Shown here: positions 58,940 through 64,000 of the stretch, in pieces
Numbering within the stretch: the first letter of the stretch is position 1
Layout of the letters: the number at the start of each line of letters is the position of its first letter
From: Scleromitrula shiraiana
Taxonomy: Eukaryota > Ascomycota > Leotiomycetes > Helotiales > Sclerotiniaceae
Direction of reading: 5' to 3'
Length of the DNA stretch: 64,000 nt
Assembly: GCA_028455995.1 (NCBI GenBank)
Contig: JABELC010000010.1
Span: 1,886,001-1,950,000, forward strand
Notes under the pieces: model-generated
Database searches by the model: none
Seen by the model: the letters and a program-made list of their open reading frames with translations, nothing else
Told to the model about the DNA's origin: nothing
Position numbers and translations under genes: made by a program

Positions 58940-59656
58940 ATGGTCACCCCCACCACATTTCCACTCTTTTCCTCCCTCCCTCTCGAACTCCGCCGTAAAA
59001 TTTGGCGTTCAGCTTTCCCTCCTTCCCGTACCATATCACTATCGCCTACGCCCACCCCTCTAGAGGTCATATCCTCCCCGCCTCCGATAACACTTTTCGT
59101 CTGTCACGAATCACGTGCTGAGACGCTTCACTACTATACTTTAATTTATCGCAGTGAATTTCCTGGGCGTCGTCAAATATCTTCTTCCTCGGATCATTCT
59201 TATTTAAGTCAACCGATTTGTATCGCTCCTTCTTTCGATAAAATAAGTTTTCATGCGGATGATGTGGTTAGTCCGGGGAAGGGACGCCGTAAGATGAATG
59301 AATGGATGAATTTTCTTGATCAGAAGGATTCGCGGATTTTGAGATCGGTGAAAAGAATAGAGATTACAGGATTGGATTGGGAGAATTCATTGTATTTGTT
59401 GCTTAAGTACCAGTCGGGATTGAGGGGATTAAAAAACACAGACGATGAGTATGAGGGCCAGGGTGGAGTGGAGAGATGGGAGGAATTAAATTTTGGTGTT
59501 TTACTTAGGTTGAGAGCCTTAAGGTGGGTGGGGTGTGAGTATAAGCATCAGGAATTTATGGGAAACTTCGAGGAACAATTGGAGAGATTTCTGGGGTTGC
59601 ATACTGGTGAAGTTTGGGGGAAACAAAATGTTCCAATTGTGGAGAGGATAAATTAA
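58940..59656 (+). CDS. 2EXR domain (F-box-like) protein
   Basis: A 238-residue single-exon frame. The N-terminus has the 2EXR motif pattern F-P-L-F-S-S-L-P-L-E-L-R-R-K-I-W-R-S-A-F-P followed by F-V-C-H-E-S-R-A-E-T-L, the hallmark of the large fungal 2EXR family, which is related in shape to F-box motifs. A second ATG at 58955 is not present in frame; the ATG at 58940 follows directly after GCACA. The rest has no catalytic motif. Many paralogues exist in Sclerotiniaceae genomes; substrates are unknown. Confidence 0.85.
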   Translation: MVTPTTFPLFSSLPLELRRKIWRSAFPPSRTISLSPTPTPLEVISSPPPITLFVCHESRAETLHYYTLIYRSEFPGRRQISSSSDHSYLSQPICIAPSFDKISFHADDVVSPGKGRRKMNEWMNFLDQKDSRILRSVKRIEITGLDWENSLYLLLKYQSGLRGLKNTDDEYEGQGGVERWEELNFGVLLRLRALRWVGCEYKHQEFMGNFEEQLERFLGLHTGEVWGKQNVPIVERIN

Positions 59657-60375
59657 GAGGGATGGAGTGAAGCAAATCAAAGTAGAGCGAATTCTGCCTC
59701 TTGGTCATTATACATATGTGTTTTCGAGGAGTTACTTGTTGGATTTAGAATTGGAATTTGAATAAAATAGAGAAATACCATTAAAAGATTATAGAACATA
59801 TTAGAATAGACTAGAATAGACCATAGACTAAATATACATAGAATAATTCAATCAAAATATCATAATATACTGTTAAGCATCAACCTGAACACTAAACTAA
59901 TCCTATCTTGTCATCCCCAATCCTTCCCATTGTCTGATCGTTTTAGGGATATATCCTATACCCAGTCCAATCTCTTCGAATAAAAGTACTAGAACACTCA
60001 ACCTCCTCACACAGATTTAGAGAATTTCTTAATCTATGTATTTATGTATTGCTGGCAGAAAGATTGATAACTGCTCATCCATCAAAATAAGCAAATAGTC
60101 ACCGAGTAAATTATTGAGCGATGGAAACACAATTCAATCCAAAGATTATACATATTTGATCTGATGCTTGACTATTATTTTCATTATCATTAACTCCTAG
60201 CAATACCCAACACTAATCTCCCTATGCAATATTCGTACCACCACTACACCCGATCTCTGAATAACAGAACTTTTCTCCTCGTCCAACCCATATACAGATC
60301 GACCCCCTTTAACCATCCATTCATCTCGCTCTTATTCCACCGTGTCCAACCTCATCCAACCCAACACCCATTCAT
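59657..60375. other. intergenic, convergent 3' ends
   Basis: Flanks of the 2EXR gene and the cerato-platanin gene. AT-rich; no gene is seen. Confidence 0.5.
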
Positions 60376-60792
60376 CTACAATCCGCAAACACTGGCATCA
60401 ACCTCTTGATATGAAACGTCGATTCTTCCCAATGCAACCGCCTGTCCACCCGTAAGTGCATCCATTGCTTTCTGTCCGATGTTGAACCCTGCAGCCGCAT
60501 GATCAATTGCGAGTATGTTAATGGTAGCCCCATTATAAGTGACTGCATAGCAAGTGCCACAGCTTGGTGAATTCCACCCGGCAATGGTGGAGGCTCCACC
60601 GATGTTGGGATAGTTCTTGAGGGATCCTTGGGTAGTGTAGCCTTTGGTTAGGAGACCATGGGTTCCGTCTGAACAGGAGGTGGAGGCTAGAGAGCGGCTG
60701 GCATCATCGTAACCGATGTCATAAGACAAAGTGATAGCGCTGGCGCTTGTGAGGAGGGTGAGGAAAGCTGGGAGAAGAGTAGTGAATTGCAT
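60376..60792 (-). CDS. cerato-platanin family secreted protein
   Basis: A single-exon frame of 138 residues. Residues 1 to about 18 form a signal peptide ending S-A-S-A. The mature protein matches cerato-platanin: T-L-S-Y-D-I-G-Y-D-D, then S-L-A-S-T-S-C-S-D-G-T-H-G, G-G-A-S-T-I-A-G-W-N-S-P-S-C-G-T-C-Y, A-I-D-H-A-A-A-G-F-N-I, ending V-C-G-L. Four cysteines are positioned for the family's two disulfides. Cerato-platanins are small wall/surface proteins with expansin-like folds that bind chitin oligomers, loosen wall polymers and can elicit plant cell death or immunity (for example Botrytis Spl1). Expression in plant interaction is likely but not visible in sequence. Single-exon structure is usual. 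Confidence 0.95.
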   Translation of the reverse strand: MQFTTLLPAFLTLLTSASAITLSYDIGYDDASRSLASTSCSDGTHGLLTKGYTTQGSLKNYPNIGGASTIAGWNSPSCGTCYAVTYNGATINILAIDHAAAGFNIGQKAMDALTGGQAVALGRIDVSYQEVDASVCGL

Positions 60793-61574
60793 TTTGATGT
60801 TGGTTGTTTGGTTGCTTGAGAGAGCTGTTTCGTGGGTTTGTGGTGATTAATTTGTATGTGATTTTGTAGTAGATGATGTTATCTTGGATGATGATGATGA
60901 TGATAATAAAAATCTCCTTCAATCACCGCGGGCATCTCTCATCTTATATACACACACAAACTCGTGATACCTTCCCAAGCAACACACTACCCCTCACCAA
61001 CCCACCTACTATTTCTCGTAATAAACAAGTGACAATTCATCACGACTCCGCAAACACGTAGAGTTTGACATACCATACCATACCTTACCTTGCCTTCTAC
61101 CTTATTCTCCGCTTTAGAATAATTCATCATGTGTTCGATCGACACTCGTCAAATACGAGATACGCATCGCATGTTGGCGGTGCGGGTACGATGAACTTCT
61201 CTTGGCATTATATCATTGCCTCCATCATATCACTTGTCGTTATTTATATACTCAGCTTCTTTATCTATGCATGCATATATGTACGTATAAGGTTATCCAT
61301 ACGGAGAAATCATAAGCATAAGGTTGAGGCGTCTGTCTTTACTAGTAGCTAGTGTACAACGCAATGGAAAAATTTCAATGCTAAGCCGAGCTCATCAGAT
61401 AAGCATCGTACTTACGATACTGCAAGTGAAGAAAATACAGCGGAGGCAGTGTAATGCAACCTCGAACCGAAACATCTACGTCAATTCAACGGGCAATGCA
61501 AAATGAATATCCAAATATAGAATTTAAGACATGGAATTGCCGGACGAAGGAACACGATATTTCGGTAGATCTTA
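60793..61574. other. intergenic
   Basis: Upstream of the cerato-platanin gene; contains a short ATGATG array (60889-60903) and a TACCATACCATACC run (61070-61087). No gene is supported. Confidence 0.5.
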
Positions 61575-62064
61575 GGCCCTGTTCGGATGACTTTTTTTTT
61601 TTTGCTTATTCAGAGGTCATTTAGTGCTAAATACGTTGTCAAGTTACTAGTATTAGTAAATGAAATTTATGAGTAAATACAATTTTAATTTTAAATAGCA
61701 ACTTAAGTTGAATACTATTATTTAAAATAAATCATTTATTAAATGCGATATTTATTTATATAAAATCTCTATTTATAACTTCAAGTTAATTTACAAATTT
61801 TAAACCTTCAAATTTCAAGTTACTAGTACTCAGGATACTACTACTAGTAGTAGTATGATATAACTTGTGACTTCAAGTTTATAATTTTTTTATAATCATT
61901 AATTTTGATTACTAATTTTTGTAAATAAATATCAATACAATATATTTCAATATTTCATAGAACTACAACATTTTTAAAAAAAAAACTATTTATCAAGTTC
62001 ATACAAAATATTTTGCTCTAAACTCATTTTAGCAATAAATTCAAAAAGTGATCCGAACGGGGCC
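61575..62064. mobile_element. PIF/Harbinger-like MITE with TTA target duplication
   Basis: The left end GGCCCTGTTCGGATGACTTT and the right end (reverse complement GGCCCCGTTCGGATCACTTT) are inverted repeats, about 22 bp with two differences, at 61575 and 62064. The element is flanked by TTA on both sides (61572-61574 and 62065-62067), a target duplication of PIF/Harbinger (TWA) type. The 490-bp interior is AT-rich without open frames and carries a perfect 22-bp palindrome (ATACTACTACT and its complement, 61835-61856) near its centre. The GGCC-start TIRs also fit this superfamily. No transposase is present, so movement would depend on an element elsewhere. Confidence 0.85.
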
Positions 62065-62463
62065 TTACTAGCTTAGCAATTGAAGAGGAATACGAGAATG
62101 GTTCCACCCTTTTTGGTCACTTTTGATTGGTTATCGTTGGTGGCGGTCTAGCAATCAAAGCATGGAAATGTAAGTTCAATATGTATGGTATTCGAATTCC
62201 TTGGTCACGATAAATTATTGAGGAAAAAGAAACCTCCAAGGGAGGTGATATTTCGATACGATGCATTGTACGTAACAACATTCTCCTTCTCACCGACTAG
62301 CATTAAAACTTGAGCTGTTTTCATCAATCAAATTCGCATTTTTACATGCCTGTATGTGTACAGAACGTACCAGCTCGCCAATTCACACAGCAACAAACGA
62401 TCAAATTCTCAGTCTTCACACCTATGATATGCATTCTTCATTACATCTCTTCTCTTGTTCTCC
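62065..62463. other. intergenic
   Basis: Between the MITE and the HsbA-like gene. No gene is seen. Confidence 0.5.
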
Positions 62464-63104
62464 TTAACTGTTCCCTTCATAAACCCCAATAGCCGTCTCA
62501 AACGCTGTATCGACCGGAGCAACAATCTCCTCTGCAAACGCCTGGTAATCAGCTGGAACCTTTGCGATCACAGCTGCGGAGAATTTATCCGTAGCTGTTT
62601 TCTCCTCCACAAGATTCAATAAAATCAATGGGCTAAACAATAGATGGTCGAATTTGGCCTTTGCATTTGTGATGGTTGTGAGAGTCGATTGAACGGTTGT
62701 AACAAGGTCACTAGTACTTCCGGCTATGGTTATGGTCTCGATGAGACTGAGGTTGGCGGAGACTTGGGCGGTATGAGTTCCGGTGGCAAGGTTTACGAGG
62801 AGGGTGGTCGAGAGGGCCACTATTGGGAAGGAGGTGAGAAGGGATCCGTCCCACTGAGTAGAGTGAAGGTGCGGTTAGTTTAGTTTGGGTTATGTTTTTG
62901 CAGACATTGATTGGTGATATTGATGGGTTGAGAGAAGATGAATGAGTGAATAAAAGAAAAGGAGATACTTACTCCAGCGACAGTGTCGTTGAGCGAGATC
63001 GTGGTATTTGCAATGGTATCGATAGCATTCACGATGGTGGCACCATCTGCAATGACTCTAGAAGCCAACGAGAAGGCAATTGGGGCAAAGAGATTGAAAC
63101 GCAT
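62464..63104 (-). CDS. HsbA-type hydrophobic surface-binding secreted protein
   Basis: Exons 63104-62973 and 62853-62464, joined in phase 0 across a 119-bp intron (GTAAGT...CTACTCAG), give 173 residues. A signal peptide spans residues 1 to about 19. The mature protein has alpha-helical, Ala/Ser/Thr-rich character with N-D-T-V-A-G-W-D-G-S-L-L-T-S-F-P-I at the splice, L-L-V-N-L-A-T-G-T, K-F-D-H-L-L-F-S-P-L-I-L-L-N-L, and F-S-A-A-V-I-A-K-V-P, matching the HsbA/cell-wall galactomannoprotein family. Members coat hydrophobic surfaces and help recruit enzymes such as cutinases; some are wall-associated antigens. Two N-glycosylation motifs (N-T-T, N-D-T) precede the splice. The function is inferred from family. 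Confidence 0.88.
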
Positions 63105-64000
63105 TTTGAATTCTTAGCTTGGCTACAAGTATGGCTGAGAAGTAAAATGTATTGGATGGACGTGCCTTCAAGTTATGCGGTAACGGGTACTTATTACATG
63201 TCTTATATATCCATATACTTGGTACCTTGTCCACCCAGTTCATTAAGGCTAAATACGCTGATATCAAGATCATATCGCAGATCTGATCAAATTAGGGACC
63301 TCACCACAATGATTTATGATCAAGAATACCATCCGGCATCACACAATATTCGGGAATGCCGTCCATTCATTGCACAACAGAGCAAGGTAAATACTTAATT
63401 CAATCTAATCAATCACCTCATATATAGGTATGATCGCCAAATGATACTTTTTCCGGTAATGGGTACGAACAAAAACCAGAGCCGATCAATTATGGCTGAC
63501 TGCAGGAACACATGAAAATGAGGGGAAGTGTGGGGAAAATCCCTGTATGCCGCGGTCGGGTCGAAAATTTTGGAATTCTGGGGGTTCTGGAAGTTAGACA
63601 TGTGAATACTATATACTACATTTTGAAGCAGAAAACAAACTGAAAATTTGGACGAAAGAGTTCAGGCAATCAACAATTTGAACAACTTTGGTGCAAAAAT
63701 CAGACTCATGTGAGGATACAGAAAGTATTGACCATCGATTCAGGTATCAAGCAATAAAGGATAGATACTACAGTATCTCGCTGCAAAATGAACAAAAGTG
63801 AATTGTAGATCAATGGTTGAAGAAATCCTACTTTCGTAAATCTGTGTCTATGGGTCTAGGCTACACAGCTGTAGTACAATTGTTCTATAGATTAAGTGGC
63901 CGAGTCCCAGCGACTGTTACACTTGCACTTCACCGGGCTTATATGCATGCACATGCTTAACGAGATGAACTCACCTGTGTTACTTAAATACCCAGGCTCG
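63105..64000. other. window end, no gene seen
   Basis: Upstream of the HsbA-like gene and beyond. Frames are short and motif-free, on both strands. It probably contains the HsbA promoter. Confidence 0.45.

Overview
The window is nuclear DNA from a filamentous ascomycete. Genes carry short GT...AG introns (about 42 to 270 bp), several with CTAAC/CTTAAC-like branch sites, and there are no operons. The gene set is typical of Leotiomycetes, and I would guess Sclerotiniaceae (a Botrytis/Sclerotinia relative): cerato-platanin, HsbA-type wall protein, Ser-rich cupredoxin, fungal rhodopsin-fold membrane protein, 2EXR protein. The order is inferred from gene content, not demonstrated. Exon boundaries below were worked out by hand from splice signals and reading-frame continuity.

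Layout. 1-7 kb: 3' part of an unrecognised gene, a cytochrome b5-like haem/steroid-binding membrane protein (-), ribosomal protein S25 (-) and a GPI-type Ser-rich cupredoxin (-). 7-17 kb: repeat-rich DNA holding a CENP-X/MHF2 histone-fold gene (-), an 896-bp AT-rich element with terminal inverted repeats, and a long coiled-coil gene with (EQ)n and poly-His tracts (-). 17-24 kb: the mitochondrial ADP/ATP carrier (+) and a 5.5-kb gene-poor stretch with degenerate tandem repeats. 24-36 kb: an AAA+ ATPase (+), a small membrane protein (+), a GNAT acetyltransferase (-) and the ER chaperone LHS1 (+).

36.9-51 kb is the most decayed part. It has a broken CorA-like transporter gene (-), an unrecognised ORF, a DUF7587-like gene (-), a large coiled-coil membrane protein (-), a RidA protein (-), an ATG-less coding remnant (-) and a GNAT gene interrupted by three stop codons (+). 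All five clear in-frame stops in the two broken genes are TAG/TAA triplets one C-to-T change from a Gln codon, in CpA context, as expected of RIP-like mutation. 51-64 kb: an intracellular GH13 alpha-amylase (+), a PTH11-like rhodopsin-fold membrane protein (-), a 2EXR protein (+), cerato-platanin (-), a 490-bp PIF/Harbinger-like MITE with TTA target duplication, and an HsbA-type secreted protein (-).

How the genes fit together: most are unrelated neighbours, as expected in fungi. Several encode secreted or surface proteins that in relatives take part in wall, surface or host interactions (cupredoxin, cerato-platanin, HsbA, rhodopsin-fold receptor). I found no compact multi-gene system. The most unusual leads are the Gln-codon nonsense pattern, the two TIR elements, the CENP-X with long low-complexity additions, and the DUF7587-like protein with an R/S/E motif order reminiscent of ADP-ribosyltransferases. 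I saw no convincing tRNA, rRNA or CRISPR.
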